Positions 24,448 to 35,851 of a stretch of DNA of 64,000 nt are shown piece by piece (within the stretch, counting starts at the first letter, position 1; each line of letters starts with the position of its first letter). The position numbers and the translations under genes are program-made. The stretch is from contig JAHREC010000007.1 of the NCBI GenBank assembly GCA_020081605.1, positions 1,178,001 to 1,242,000 of the forward strand, written 5' to 3'. The notes beneath the pieces are model-generated. The model searched no databases. It was given only the letters and a program-made list of their open reading frames with translations, and had not been told where the DNA came from. Source of the stretch: Albifimbria verrucaria (Eukaryota > Ascomycota > Sordariomycetes > Hypocreales > Stachybotryaceae).

Positions 24448-25365
24448 GATAGTTAGTTTGATGAGCTTTTCTGCGAGAGATTGAGGAGCCCATTAATGCA
24501 GCACCAAGGAGCAGAAACATGGGTGTTGTAGAAGAGGGTAGATTGGACAGAAGTAGTAGTAGGTAAGTAAGGTAGGTAGGTAGGTAGTAGGTACTAGGTA
24601 AGGTAAGGAGGTAGGTAAGGTAGATAGAGTAAGGCATGTAGATACGGGCTTGAGTTAATAAAAAGCAGATGCATCGTATATACGCGGAAGGAGTGACCCT
24701 GATCCTTCCCACTGCCCAGGATCACGAGCCATGCGTGCATCACTTCGCCTCTCCCTCGTCTCCTCTACTCTACTCTACTCTCAACCTCGACAAAACTCAC
24801 CTACGCTTGCGGTTTCATTCAGAGTCGTAGCCTAGCAGACGTGGGGAATCCACGATGACCCGGGCGCATCTGTGAGCCATGAAAACCTGGTGAGGCAACA
24901 AGTGTTTGGGCTTCGACGGCAGTTCTCGACAGCACGTATCGGCATCCGGCATTCCACTTCATCATGGAAATTCCAAGGCCAACATTGGAAACCGTGAAAC
25001 ATTGGCAACCCTGCTGTATCCTCCGTGATTGCGGGCCTCATTAGTGGTGGGCATCTCCGCTTGGTCCCGCGGTTGGTTATGGATAGAGTAGGTGATTGTC
25101 ATGCAGCATGGCCATGGCCTTCCACTATCAGAAGTGGGACAGTGCGATAGTGCGACTTGCACCGTGTATCATCCCTGCACAGGCCAGCTAAACTTCCCCA
25201 CGGTCTGGCGTTGGAGCTCACAGCAAGGAAGGTAATCAAGCAACCAAGCAACAAGTAAGCGCACTTGTCCATTCCAACGACTTGGTCTACATGCGCCCCA
25301 ACTACGTAACCTAAACTCAACAACCTCTTTCAATTGACAACATCCGCTTTTAGCCTTGGCCCATC
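24448..25365. other. divergent intergenic region with GTAG repeat
   Basis: Shared upstream region of the unknown minus gene and the golgin gene. Apart from the GTAG repeat at 24552-24634 it holds no supported feature. Confidence 0.5.
24552..24634. repeat. (GTAG)n / GGTAAG microsatellite
   Basis: About 80 nt of GTAG, GGTAG and GGTAAG units. It lies about 105 nt upstream of the minus-strand start at 24447, so it sits in that gene's promoter or leader. Confidence 0.9.
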
Positions 25366-27190
25366 ATGGCGGACGCAGAGGAGAAGGCGCGCCAGGAGAA
25401 GATCGCCGCCGCCAAGAAGCGTGTATGTTCTCCAACTCCAGTCTCATCGTGGCCTACAGAGCTGACATCCCCAGGTCGAGCAAATGAAGAAGAAGAAGTC
25501 CAAATCTTCCACGTCCAAGAAGTCCAAGGACGAGGCCCCTGATGCTGCACCCGCCGACGCTGGCGAGGCCGCCGCCCCAGAGGCTGCTCCCGAGACCACA
25601 GCTGAACCCGTCGAGCCTGCCGGCGACAAGCCAGCCGCTGAAGAGAAGCCAGAGGAGGAGAAGCCCAAGGAAGACGACAAGTTCGACGACAAAGCCGACG
25701 ACAAGTCCGGTGACAAATCCGACTCGACGTCACCGTCTGCGACACCATCTCTTGCCCAGCAGTCCAAGCTTAGGTCAACCTCGTTTCGCGCCGGCTCCAT
25801 ATCAGTTTCCGGCACCCTTTCTCCAGGCCCCTTCAGCCCCGATGGCGAGACTGCCCCGATATCTACAGAAAACACGTCGCCAAGATCGAAGAACTGGAGA
25901 AGGAAAACAAGCGCCTGGCCAAGGAGGCAGGCGACTCCGAGAAAAGATGGAAGAAGGCTGAAGAAGAGCTGGCCGACCTGCGTGAGGCCGAGGGCAGCGC
26001 TGCGGCCAAGCCCTCATCAAGCGAGGATCTGGACAAACTGGTTAGTGGTCTGCGCCCTCTGTACTATCTACGTATGCGCTAACTAGTCAACAGAAGAGTG
26101 AGATCGCCTCCCTCGAACGTCAGAATGCGCAGCTTCAACAACAGGTGTCACGGGGATCTAGCCACGGCCACCGACCATCCGCCTCCGTCGCATCTCCCCT
26201 CCCAATATCCAAGAAGAATTGGATTCGAAATCGGCCACCATTGAACAGATGGAGATTGAGATCTCCCAGTTGAAGGCCCGAATCGAGCGCCAGGAGAGTG
26301 GCTCATCGTCAGAGAAGGAGCAAGTTACTGCTCTGGAGGAGAAACTTGCGCGTGCCGAGTCAGCAGCGGGCAAGGCTCAGCGCGAGCTACAAGACGTCAA
26401 GAAGAACCTGGAGCGCACAACCGAGAAGGCCGTGCGCGAGGGCAGCGAAAGGTCAAGCGCAGAGACCAAGGTCAAGACACTGGAGCGTGAGTCTGAGGAA
26501 GCCAGAGCCGAGAGGGATGAGCTGGCCAAGAAGGTGGAGGGGTTGGAGAAGAAGGTTGCGACGTTGACCACGCTACACAAGGAGCAGGATTCGCGACTAC
26601 AGGCGTTGAAGAAGGAGAAGGAAAAGGCCGAAGCGGATGTCAAGGAGCTTAAGACACAGGTGGAGAAGCTTGAGAGCGAGAATGTCAAGCTTAAAAGCCG
26701 CAAGTCTACCGAGGGTGGTGGCGGACTCGACGACGAGGGTGTTGATGAACTCGAAAACGAAGAGCGACTTCGGCTTGAGAAGAGAATCCGCAGTCTGGAG
26801 AGTGAGGTCCACGAGCTGCGCAGCGGTGCTTGGATTGAGAAGCGACGGGAGATGGAGGCCACCAGCCCAGCCTTCCAAGATGTCGACCTCTCAGGTAACC
26901 CCTTGTCACCATCAGCTAACAGAAAGGGTCATGCTGGCGGCATCAGCGACTTCTTCACGAGCGGTCTGAATGCCCTTGCTGGCGGTGGCAATGACGAGTT
27001 CCTGGAAGACGACGACGTGGACTTTGACGAGGACGCGTTCCGCAAAGCTCACGAGGACGAAGCCAAGAACCGTCTGGAGCGGATCAAGGAGATCAAGAGA
27101 TCTCTGAAGCACTGGGAGGGATGGAGGCTGGACCTTGTTGATCTCCGCCGGGGCGGAGGGGAGGGTGTGGGAGAGGTGTTTGACATCTAG
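25366..27190 (+). CDS. coiled-coil golgin, GM130/BUG1-like
   Basis: Long coiled-coil protein, probably a Golgi tether. Exons 25366-25422, 25475-26040 and 26094-27190 join in frame. The N-terminus, EKARQEKIAAAKKRVEQMKK followed by Lys-rich sequence, resembles the GM130 N-terminal basic segment. An Ala/Glu/Pro/Lys-rich linker follows, then heptad-rich coiled coil from about 25870 to 26850 with a Ser/His/Pro break near 26150. The C-terminus has GGISDFFTSGLNALAGG, an acidic patch, and RLERIKEIKRSLKHWEGWRL. Two frame breaks (near 25856 and 26205) sit in C runs. Restoring one C each gives exactly 574 codons with the stop. Coiled coil is certain; the Golgi role is inferred from the N-terminus. Alternatives are RUD3-like or another coiled-coil tether. 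Confidence 0.82.
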
Positions 27191-27527
27191 AGAATATGTA
27201 GGGATAAGAGGTGCAACGGGACTGTACGACAACTGGGTTACGGCAATGTAGGTTGGGATGGGTTTGGGAGAATTACTAGAGCTTAAACAAGATGTAAACA
27301 ATCTGACATTGGCTTACAAGTATCGATTTGACTTGGACTTGTGGGTAATCCGTAGATGATGCTGTATTGTTCGTCATGGCAATGGATGAAGGTGACGGTT
27401 TTATCTCGGCATTTGTTGGGCAGAGGTGCACCCTTACGTCAGACATGAGCAACAGTGGAGTTGCTGCTTGGATAGCTAGAGCTTCACTCGACTTCAGCCA
27501 ACAAAACCTTCGGGGCACATCAGAATC
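27191..27527. other. 337-nt intergenic gap
   Basis: Separates two genes in the same direction. It must hold the golgin 3' end and the dehydrogenase promoter. No other feature was seen. Confidence 0.5.
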
Positions 27528-28330
27528 ATGGCATCAACGAGCAGTGCAGCCAAGAACTTCTTCGTCACAGGCGCTGGACGGGGCATTGGGCGGGGCTGTC
27601 ACGGCTGCTCTTGCAAAACGGGCACCGGGTGTTCCTGGTGGACGTCAATGAGACGGAGCTCAACCACACGGCCGGTGTGCTGGGCAAGTCGCACAAGCGA
27701 GGGGTGGACTTTGAGGTCGCGGTGTGCGACGTGCAGCAGCCGGAGCAGATCCGCAAGGCGGCGGCGCAAGCGGACGGGCTCTTCGGCAGCCGGCTGGACT
27801 GTCTCGTCAACAATGCGGCGTACACGGGCGGCGTGGGCGGGCCCGGGCTGGCGGACCTGAACGTGGAGGAGTGGAACCGCAGCCTGGCGACGAACCTGAC
27901 AGGGCCGATGCTGATGACGCAGGCGTGCCTGGGGATGCTGCGGGCGGCGCGGGGCTGCGTGGTGCACATGTCGTCGACGCGGGCGCTGATGAGCGAGCCG
28001 GACAACGAGGCGTACTCAACGACCAAGGCCGGACTGCTGGGGCTGGCGCAGAGCATGGCGGTATCGCTGGCGCGCGACGGCGTGCGGGTGAGCGCCGTGC
28101 TGCCGGGCTGGATCCACGTGCAGGACGAGTGCAAGGCGGCCGATGACGAGGGCCGGCGCTGGGAGGAAGGGCTGAGCGAGGAGGACATGCGCTGGCAGCT
28201 CACGGGGCGGGTGGGCAAGGTCGAGGACGTGTGGAGGGCCGTCATGTACCTGGTCGAGAACGAGGGCGTGACGGGGGTGGAGATGGTGGTTGACGGAGGG
28301 GTGACGAGGAAGATGGTGTATCCGGAGTGA
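27528..28330 (+). CDS. short-chain dehydrogenase/reductase (classical SDR)
   Basis: NAD(P)-dependent oxidoreductase of 267 aa. The start MASTSSAAKNFFVTGAG leads straight into the TGxxxGIG cofactor motif (TGAGRGIGR). Asp in VFLVDVNE at the end of beta-2 suggests a preference for NAD(H). CLVNNAAYTGG is the NNAG-type motif with Ala for Gly. The catalytic set is Ser in HMSSTRA and YSTTK, with Asn in SLATNLTG; PGWIHV follows. The C-terminus is VDGGVTRKMVYPE. One frame break near 27592, right after GIGR, sits in a G run; one more G gives exactly 268 codons. Intronless, with third positions strongly G/C-biased compared with the downstream hydrophobin. The substrate cannot be told. Confidence 0.92.
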
Positions 28331-28609
28331 GGGCTCTGGTGTGTATATTACGGTATTGGGGAATGGATGATGGGTGAGGTGCATGTCTTGGCAAGCCATG
28401 ACCATAGATTGAGGAACAGGATGCTTCCTCGACTTGAATGTTTTATAGTATGGCTCCAAGTCAGAAGTCGCCACTAATTGGATCTGAGATGAGCCTCTCA
28501 TCACATTTGGTAGCTCACAATGGCTAGACTATATAAATAATATACATCAGACGGAAAGCTCAGAGATAGAGTGATGATACAATATCTTTGCACATCTTCC
28601 ATTCATAGC

Positions 28610-28935
28610 TCAAGGGATTATGCAGAGCGTGTCGGCAGGTGCTGTGTTAGGGGTACAGCATAGCCCATCCTGGTTGAAACCGTCACAAATGGTGACAAGA
28701 TTACCATCGTCCCTGGCTGGAATGGGAGCTATCGTCGTTGGTAAGCATTGATTGCAAGAGAAAAACAACCTGGCCAAAGATGACAAGGGAACTAACGGTC
28801 TTGGCAAGATAAACTGGTGGCACCCTCGACAAATCTGTCACAGCATAGCGGCCTGTTGAAGCCTTCATAAGCGCAGGCGCTTTGGGCCATGCCAGTGCCA
28901 GCGAAGAGAGCAGCCAGGCCAATTGAGAGCTTCAT
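28610..28935 (-). CDS. class II hydrophobin, 85 aa
   Basis: Secreted amphipathic surface protein that assembles at air-water or wall interfaces, coating spores and aerial hyphae. Two exons (28935-28797 and 28728-28610) join in frame across a 68-nt GT-AG intron. The signal peptide is MKLSIGLAALFAGTGMAQS. The mature part has exactly eight cysteines spaced C-x9-CC-x11-C-x16-C-x8-CC-x10-C, the class II pattern. It is short even for the class, with almost nothing before the first or after the last cysteine. No frame break. A TATAAGTG element lies about 120 nt upstream on the minus strand (near 29052-29059). It converges on the dehydrogenase stop. Confidence 0.93.
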
Positions 28936-31611
28936 CTTGTCGTTTGGGCTGTGGGCGCAGCGGTACGGCTTCTTATTCTGGATATGACGAGATGAAAGCA
29001 AAGCATGGATGAAGGGATCCATGGCAAGGGAGAAGGCCGCCACGAAGCCTGCACTTATAGACACATCATAAACTCAAAGCATGTTCCTGTCCACTGCTCA
29101 TAGACCTTGGCCGTGGTTTCTTAGTGGACTGACTCCGGGAGCTGAAGTAAGGTTGTTTTCAGCGTTCCTGTGGTTTTAGCCTGGCTGCATTGAGAACTAA
29201 ACCGTCTAGACTTGAGAATTAACCCGGTTGGGGCTGAGCTATTAGTCTGAGGATTGTGGTTTACGAATTCTTAATACAGAGGATTCTCAATCTTGGTAGA
29301 TGTTCTACCGATGGAGAGGATGAGAATTGGGGAAAGGGACCAGGATTGATGATCTATAACCGAGTGTTGAATTGGCATATGTCTATCGGGATGGGTCTAC
29401 AACTGGAGGATTCTGTCAATAAAAGGTAGAGACACCTGTTGGTAGAGATGAGCTACGACTGGAGGAATGACAGCTATTTCATAGCCTTGTATCATCTCAA
29501 ATCTGAGGGCATGATTTACAAGCCTAGATTTTGCCAACATGTTCACATACGAGTTGAACACGATGTTCCAATTCATGGTGTGGTGTGTTGAGCCAATGTT
29601 GGCACCAAGCCTAAACCAGCACTGATGGCTTTTATACCAAAACTACGCAACTTGGCGCAGGGCTTAGGTTGTAGATAGCGTCTAGACCTGCCCAAACGTG
29701 AGGGCAAAAATTAGATGTTAGGGATGGGTTTACAAATAGAAAATAGATGTCGTTGTATTTTTGAGAGAAGCGAATTAGAGGCAGAGTGGAAATGTCGCTT
29801 GTTCCCTATGATTGGTTGAGTTGATACCCTTTGGAAGCCTCCATCTTCAAGGTGTCAAATTGCATCAACAGTACAGCAAGAGCTTCATGAGACTGAGCTT
29901 TTAGCAAAGGCACAACAATATTGATAGTATTGAGGAGGTACTGTAATGGGACTTTGGCATTGGCGGAAACTAATTGAGCCATGACAACGTGGTAGGTGAC
30001 TGTTCGCTGTTTCATCACGAATGGCTGGTGCATCTCGGCTCCGGTCGGCGCAGCGGAGTTCCGCTCGGCGTTGGGCTAAATGAAGCAATGCCATGTCTGC
30101 GCATGCCATTCGGCAGGAGAATTTCCGGAAGCCAATAAAGAGTAAATGGAAAACCCCATTGGGTGTTCCTTTTTCGTTCTTTTCATTGCCAGCCGCAGGT
30201 TGTGTGTTGGGGAACATCTGCAACTGCAAGCCAAGGTTATGCATGCGCGATGTGGTGGTGGTGGTGGTGATGGTGTGGTAGGATTCTGGCATTAGCTAAC
30301 ACGCTAGCGCCTGCCCCTGGTTGATTGATGACACAATGGGATCAGATAAAAGAGCCCATGCCTGTTATCGTAGAAGCTCCATAACGTAAATCGAAGCGAG
30401 CGCCGAAGTCGGTGCCCTTTTGCGCAAGAAAGAGACCCTGGCGGGTTTTTTATACATAGTATGAGAAATGGCTTGCTATGGAGCAGCAGCAGCGCAAGGA
30501 TCGACGGTTAGGGACGGTGTCAAGGACAGGCAGAAACCAACATGCAGAAAAGACATGCACAAGAATGCCAATTGGCACGAGGAGGGAGAAGCGAGCGCGT
30601 GATGCCAATGCTGCGCAACGTCACTCCCCTCCTCGTCGACTTGGATGCCACCATCCGCTTCCAGGACCTGACATTGCGCATCCGTCCAGTCGCGCGCCCT
30701 TCCCCACACGATTGAGCCGATGGTTGGTGATGCGACCCTACTATGCCTTGCTTGCCTACCCAGCTGTTGCGGTGGTTTGTGTGTGGAGATGGAGGCAGCA
30801 GATCCCTGCACTGGGCCATTTTAGCCTCTGCCGGGTTTTAGCTGCCGCCGATTCGGACGGGCGACCGGCGCTTTCGTCGAAAAAAGAGAAGAGCACTGCG
30901 CTGAGTGACCGGTTTTTAACTGTAAAGCCCTCGTCTGTCTTTCCCTTGCGCCGGACCCTTTTGCTCTTCTTCTTCTCTTGTGGTAGCCGTAGCAGGAACC
31001 TTGTAAGAGTCATCGTTTTGTTTGTCCCTCGCGTCCGTTACGACAACAGCTTGGTGAGTAATTTTGTTTGGTTATTTTATTTTATTTTGGTTATAAAAGA
31101 CCGTCTGCTCTGTTTCACTGTCCGGCTTCTCATTCGTCTGCTCCTGTTACTGCGCCGGCCATTGAGAGTCAGCTGCTTCGTCGTTGTCGAGCTTTGTGTC
31201 ACTGCTGCTGTTCAGTTGGCCCATCTCCACTTGCTTTGCTGTGTACACGCAAAGTACACACAACAACGTCCCTGACCTCATCTCTCTCTCTCTCTTTTTT
31301 TTTATCCCTCCTCCTCTTCTTCATCCTCCCTTGCTCTGCGCACGTCCTGCGAGAACCCAGACCGCGATCAAAAAATACCCGCTAACACGCCCCGTGCCTT
31401 AGCTTGTCGCAGCATAGCATATCATATCCTCCTACAGCGAGCATACATATCCTCGGTTCTCCAATTCCTGCGCCACTTCTCCCCACCATCCGGCACCGTC
31501 TCAAGCCGAACAGCTGTAAGAATGGCCATGCGCTTCCTCGGCTCGACCTCCACCAATTGACCTTGATAACCGCAGCTTCTTCTCCTCCTCGCCTCCTCTC
31601 CCTCCTTCACC
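28936..31611. other. divergent intergenic region between hydrophobin and isocitrate dehydrogenase
   Basis: 2.7 kb without a supported gene. About 29090-29800 is comparatively AT-rich and lacks long frames, as expected for a hydrophobin promoter. A GTG microsatellite lies at 30250-30278. From about 30900 to 31610 the plus strand shows CT-rich tracts, including a CTCTCT/T run near 31282-31303, typical of a highly expressed fungal gene's core promoter and leader. The 265-codon frame at 30478-31275 is not supported by any domain. Confidence 0.5.
30250..30278. repeat. (GTG)n microsatellite
   Basis: GATGTGGTGGTGGTGGTGG followed by TGATGGTGTGG; noncoding. Confidence 0.85.
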
Positions 31612-33045
31612 ATGAACGCCCTGAGGCTCTTCTCCTCTTCCCTGCGCCGCGCCGCCCTCCGTCCTGCCACCTCGTCCGTCTACTTCTCCGCCGCCGCCCT
31701 CCGCACCATGGCTACCAAGATCAAGGTCAAGAACCCCGTCGTCGAGCTCGATGGCGACGAGATGACCCGCATCATCTGGCAGAGCATCAAGGACCGCTTC
31801 ATCTTCCCCTTCCTTGACATCGACCTCAAGTACTACGATCTCGGCCTCGAGTACCGCGACAAGACCGACGACAAGGTCACCCTCGACGCCGCCGAGGCCA
31901 TCAAGAAGTACTCCGTCGGTGTCAAGTGCGCCACCATCACCCCCGACGAGGCCCGAGTCAAGGAGTTCCACCTTAAGCAGAGTAGGCCTTGCCCTCCCTC
32001 CCCTTCCCTCGCTCCTCTTCTAACTGCTCCCAGTGTGGCTCTCCCCAACGGTACCATCCGTAACCACCTCGGCGGCACTGTCTTCCGCGAGCCCATCGTC
32101 ATCCCTCGCATCCCCGTCTCGTTCCCAGCTGGCAAAAGCCCATCATCATTGGCCGTCACGCCTTCGGCGACCAGTACCGCGCCAAGGATGCCGTCCTCCC
32201 GGTCCCGGCAAGCTCTCCATGGTCTACACCCCGAGGGCGGCGAGCCCCAGGAGATCGAGGTTTACCGCTTCAAGGAGGGCGGTGGCGTTGCCCAGACCCA
32301 GTACAACACTGACGAGTCCATCACCGGCTTCGCTCACTCTTCCTTCAAGCTCGCCCTCACCAAGGGCCTGCCTCTGTACATGAGCACCAAGAACACCATC
32401 CTCAAGAAGTACGACGGTCGCTTCAAGGACATCTTCCAGGAGCTCTACGACACTCAGTACAAGAAGGAGTTCGAGGCCAAGGGCATCTGGTACGAGCACC
32501 GCCTCATCGACGACATGGTTGCCCAGATGATCAAGAGCTCCGGCGGCTACATCATGGCTCTCAAGAGTAAGTTTCCGCTTTGCGACCGTAAGCTTCAAGT
32601 ACTAACGTACTGCCCAAAATAGACTACGATGGTGATGTCCAGTCCGACATTGTCGCCCAGGGCTTCGGCTCCTCGGTCTCATGACCTCGGTCCTCATCAC
32701 CCCCGACGGCAAGACCTTCGAGTCTGAGGCCGCCCACGGCACCGTCACCCGCCACTACCGCGAGCACCAGAAGGGTCGCGAGACCTCCACCAACCCCATC
32801 GCCTCCATCTTCGCCTGGACCCGCGGTCTGGCCCAGCGTGGTCGCCTCGATGAGACCCCGAGCTGGTTACCTTCGCCGATAACCTCGAGAAGGCCTGCAT
32901 TGATACCGTTGAGATTGACGGCATCATGACCAAGGATCTCGCCCTGGCCTGCGGCAAGACCGCCCGCGAGGACTACGTCACCACCAACGAGTACCTCTCC
33001 GCCGTGGAGAAGCGTCTCAAGGACACCCTCAAGTCGAAGCTGTAA
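31612..33045 (+). CDS. NADP-dependent isocitrate dehydrogenase with mitochondrial presequence and peroxisomal SKL
   Basis: Converts isocitrate and NADP+ to 2-oxoglutarate, CO2 and NADPH. Exons 31612-31981, 32034-32566 and 32623-33045. Residues 1-32 ([20 protein letters not shown]...) form an Arg/Ser/Ala-rich mitochondrial presequence. A second in-frame ATG at 31708, in CACCATGGC context, starts the mature core [20 protein letters not shown]. Family motifs: [100 protein letters not shown]. The protein ends LKSKL, a canonical PTS1. Six places miss one C in a C run (near 32045, 32115, 32205, 32230, 32670 and 32862). Restoring them gives exactly 444 codons with the stop, the family's length. A conserved enzyme broken six times by the same error type argues for sequence error, not decay. 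Confidence 0.97.
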
Positions 33046-34045
33046 GGAGCGGTCGTTCGTCTTCAATTGAGTTTGCCCTCGGTCACGTTGGCCTCGTGAT
33101 CAAAAGGGCTCCCATATCCACACCCGCATCTTGACTCACGGGGCCACGCTCGCCCCAACCTCCAGCATCACCGATAGCCGTTCCAGCATCATTCATTCAC
33201 ACATTACCAGCATTCGGGCAGCAGGTTTTATTCCACGACCCGACCCCTCCCCTACGATCCCAAGCCACGAACTTGAGCATCTAGACGCCCCCAAAGAACC
33301 GTTGCATAGGATGGATTTCCGCGACTACTGTTTATACGGAAAACATAAAGAGGAGGAGCACGTCCGAAGGAAACGTCAGACGACTTACCCGTGTAAATAC
33401 CATGTAGACAGAGAGTCCCCGTATCATATAGCATCCGCGGAGGAAGATATCCCATTTTTGCAAAGAGACAAGAAATCAATCAATTGAAAAAGAAGAAAAA
33501 AATCACTCGTCTATGCGTTTTGGTCCATTTCTGAGCAATGCATGTTTATCCTCGTTCATTTCAATAAGCAACATCTAGGTAAACCCCATCCCTTTTTCCC
33601 GCTTCGAAGCATGCCCGCACGTAGTCATTCTCGCTTCCCTCCCTACAGTGCTCGTACACGGCGTATAGCTGCATTGTTTGTTGTGTGGAATATTCTTTTC
33701 TCTTTTTGCTTTTTAAAAAACACGTCTCCCAGTCCGAGTAATCCCTCTCTCTTTCTCCCTCCAGATGAGAGAGCCCTTAGTCCCGCAACGCCGAGGAAAA
33801 AGAAAAAGACAAAAAATGCTCCAAGGGAGAAAAAAAGACAGATTGGAAAAGCAGAAGACCGGGTTGGAAGTAAAGTACAGGATTGTCCAGATATGGTTGG
33901 ACACAAGTGGAGGGTGAGGTCTGGGTGAGGCCTGGGTGAGGGAGCCTCGGAGCGTGCCATGGTGGTGGGAAAAGACTGGGTAAAGCATCTAGGTGGAAAT
34001 GTGTACCGCGAATAGAATCTTTGTTGAATGTGACACAGCGTTGGT
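33046..34045. other. convergent intergenic region, no supported gene
   Basis: Holds the 3' ends of isocitrate dehydrogenase and the Iec3-like gene. A frame at 33131-33487 has no recognisable domain. Lys/A-rich stretches occur near 33480-33505 and 33795-33845. Confidence 0.5.
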
Positions 34046-35121
34046 TTACTCGTCCTTATCCTTTGCCACCGCGGCGGCCTCCTTCTTCGATCTGCGGACC
34101 GTTGGGGTGCCCTCGAGCTCGCTCTTCCGCTTCTTCTTGGTGGGCCGGCTCGACGAGCCTCGCGGCCTGTACCCGCCGTCCTCGTCACGCTTCCGCTTGC
34201 CCTTGCCGGCGGGAGTGGCGCCGAAGTCACCGTCGTCGTCCATGCTGACGTCGACGTCGCCGCGGTCAAGGGCCTTGCCGGCGGCGGCCTTCTTACCGCC
34301 CTTGGCGATGCTGGCTCGTCCGCCGCGCTCGCCTCGCGCGCCGCCACGCGACTTGCGCGGGTGGCCGTCACCGTCGTCGCCGTCGGCTGCGTGGTGGGCC
34401 TCACCGTCCTGGAGGAAGATCTTGGGGGCGTGCTTGCGCAGCCAGTTGGTGACGCTAGTCGGGTTCTTGAGGTGAGGGTTCGGCGGCGGGTGGTGGTCGG
34501 GATGGGCGTGGGGCGCGAGCGTGGGCAGCGGGTGCTCGGGCTCGAGGCTCGAGTCGATGGCATAGATGTAGTTGTCTACGTCGTCGGCGGAAAGGAAATT
34601 GGCAGGATGGGACTCGCCATCGGTGGCCGTCAGGTCCGTGACGATGGAGGGCTGCGTCTCTTTGGTGGCGCTGTAGGAGAGGTGCGGCACGTCGTTGAGC
34701 AGCTGCTCCAGCCGCTTCATGGCCAGCTCCTTCTGCTCGGCATATTGGCGGTCTAGCGGCAAGACGACGTTGCTTGAGCTGGACGGCGGGAGGGACAGGT
34801 TTATCCGCTTGTCGGTGGGGATCTGAGGTGAGTTGTTGATCTCAAGGAGAATGTCTAGGAGGCGACTGGTGAGAGCACGTTAGCATCGGAGCAGCAATTA
34901 AATAAGGCTCGTTGGAGCTTCCAGCTGGAAAATACGTACTCGTTCTCGACGGCTAGGCGCTTGACGGTGGCCGATGCCTTGGCCTCTTGCTTGTGCAGCT
35001 CCTCGCCCTCGTGCATCTTCTGATCAAAGAGGATGCGCATCTTGCGATACTTCTTCTTCCATGACTTGTAGCCGGCCTTGCGCTCGGGGCCGTCATCGGC
35101 CTTGACGGGCGACTCGTCCAT
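34046..35121 (-). CDS. INO80 chromatin-remodelling complex subunit, Iec3-like
   Basis: Nuclear protein of 333 aa. Exons 35121-34940 and 34865-34046 join in frame across a 74-nt intron, with no break. The N-terminal domain (residues ~15-90) has YKSWKKKYRKMRILFDQKMH, then KASATVKRLAVENDRLLDIL and LEINNSPQIP. This matches what I know of the fungal Iec3 (INO80 subunit 3) domain. After it comes LDRQYAEQKELAMKRLEQLL. The C-terminal half is disordered: Asp- and Gly-rich, with Arg-Gly patches (RGGARGERGGR) and basic clusters KKKRKSEL and RRSKKEA that look like nuclear localisation signals. It lies in the same direction as SLY1, 730 nt downstream of that gene's stop. Confidence 0.85.
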
Positions 35122-35851
35122 GGTGGGCGAGCAACGGAGGGGTAAACAAAGGGATGCTCTCGTCAGCCGTGGGAGAGGAGACAGGAGGGGCCTGGATCGT
35201 CGGGTGTTTTTTCGCGATGCCTCACGGACGGGAGGAGATGAACAAGTCGTGGATACACAGGCAGGGTTCCTGGTCGGGAAAAAGGGCGATGGTTGCACGT
35301 CCAAAAGAGAGAAAAAAGGCCGGTGGTGGAAGCGGAGATGGCGAGGGAAAGGGGATGGAAAAGCAAGGAAACAAGGCGCAATGGGTGAAGGCAGGGTGGT
35401 GAGAGGTCTGTCTTTTTCGGCTGGTACCATCGCGCAGTTCCGGCACGTCGAGGTACTGGCTGTACTTTGGTGTTTGCTCCAGCCATTCAGCTGCCAGAGG
35501 TACGTACCTCTCTGACTGGGCCCTTTGCTTTCGCTTCGGCCAACATGGACATTTGGCCATGCCCATTGAGCATTCTTCAACTAAAGCAAGCAAGACATTG
35601 TCTATTCTTCAATTACAACAGTTTAATTCAAGTTGGCAAACATCGTCTCCCTCTGTTTTGAACAGTCTCGTGCATGCAATTCTTCGTTGAATTTATCGAC
35701 TTTTCCCCCTCTCTCTCTCCTTCCAGTCATTAAAGACTGCACACACACCCTTTCCTCACTCTCTAATCATCATCATGGCTCTCGTGTTATTGCATCGCGA
35801 CCAACACCAACACTTCTTACTCTTCATTCTTCTATTACACCTCCCCGGCTA
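35122..35851. other. 730-nt intergenic region between SLY1 and the Iec3-like gene
   Basis: Separates two minus-strand genes. It includes the promoter of the Iec3-like gene (35122 upward) and the 3' end of SLY1. No other supported feature. Confidence 0.5.

Noticed and set aside
30478..31275. 265-codon plus-strand frame upstream of isocitrate dehydrogenase
   Set aside because: Ends in low-complexity Leu/Phe/Val read from pyrimidine-rich promoter sequence; no recognisable domain.
31612..33045. isocitrate dehydrogenase as a pseudogene
   Set aside because: Six breaks of the same kind (short C runs) and intact conserved residues elsewhere fit sequence error; other essential genes in the window show the same pattern.
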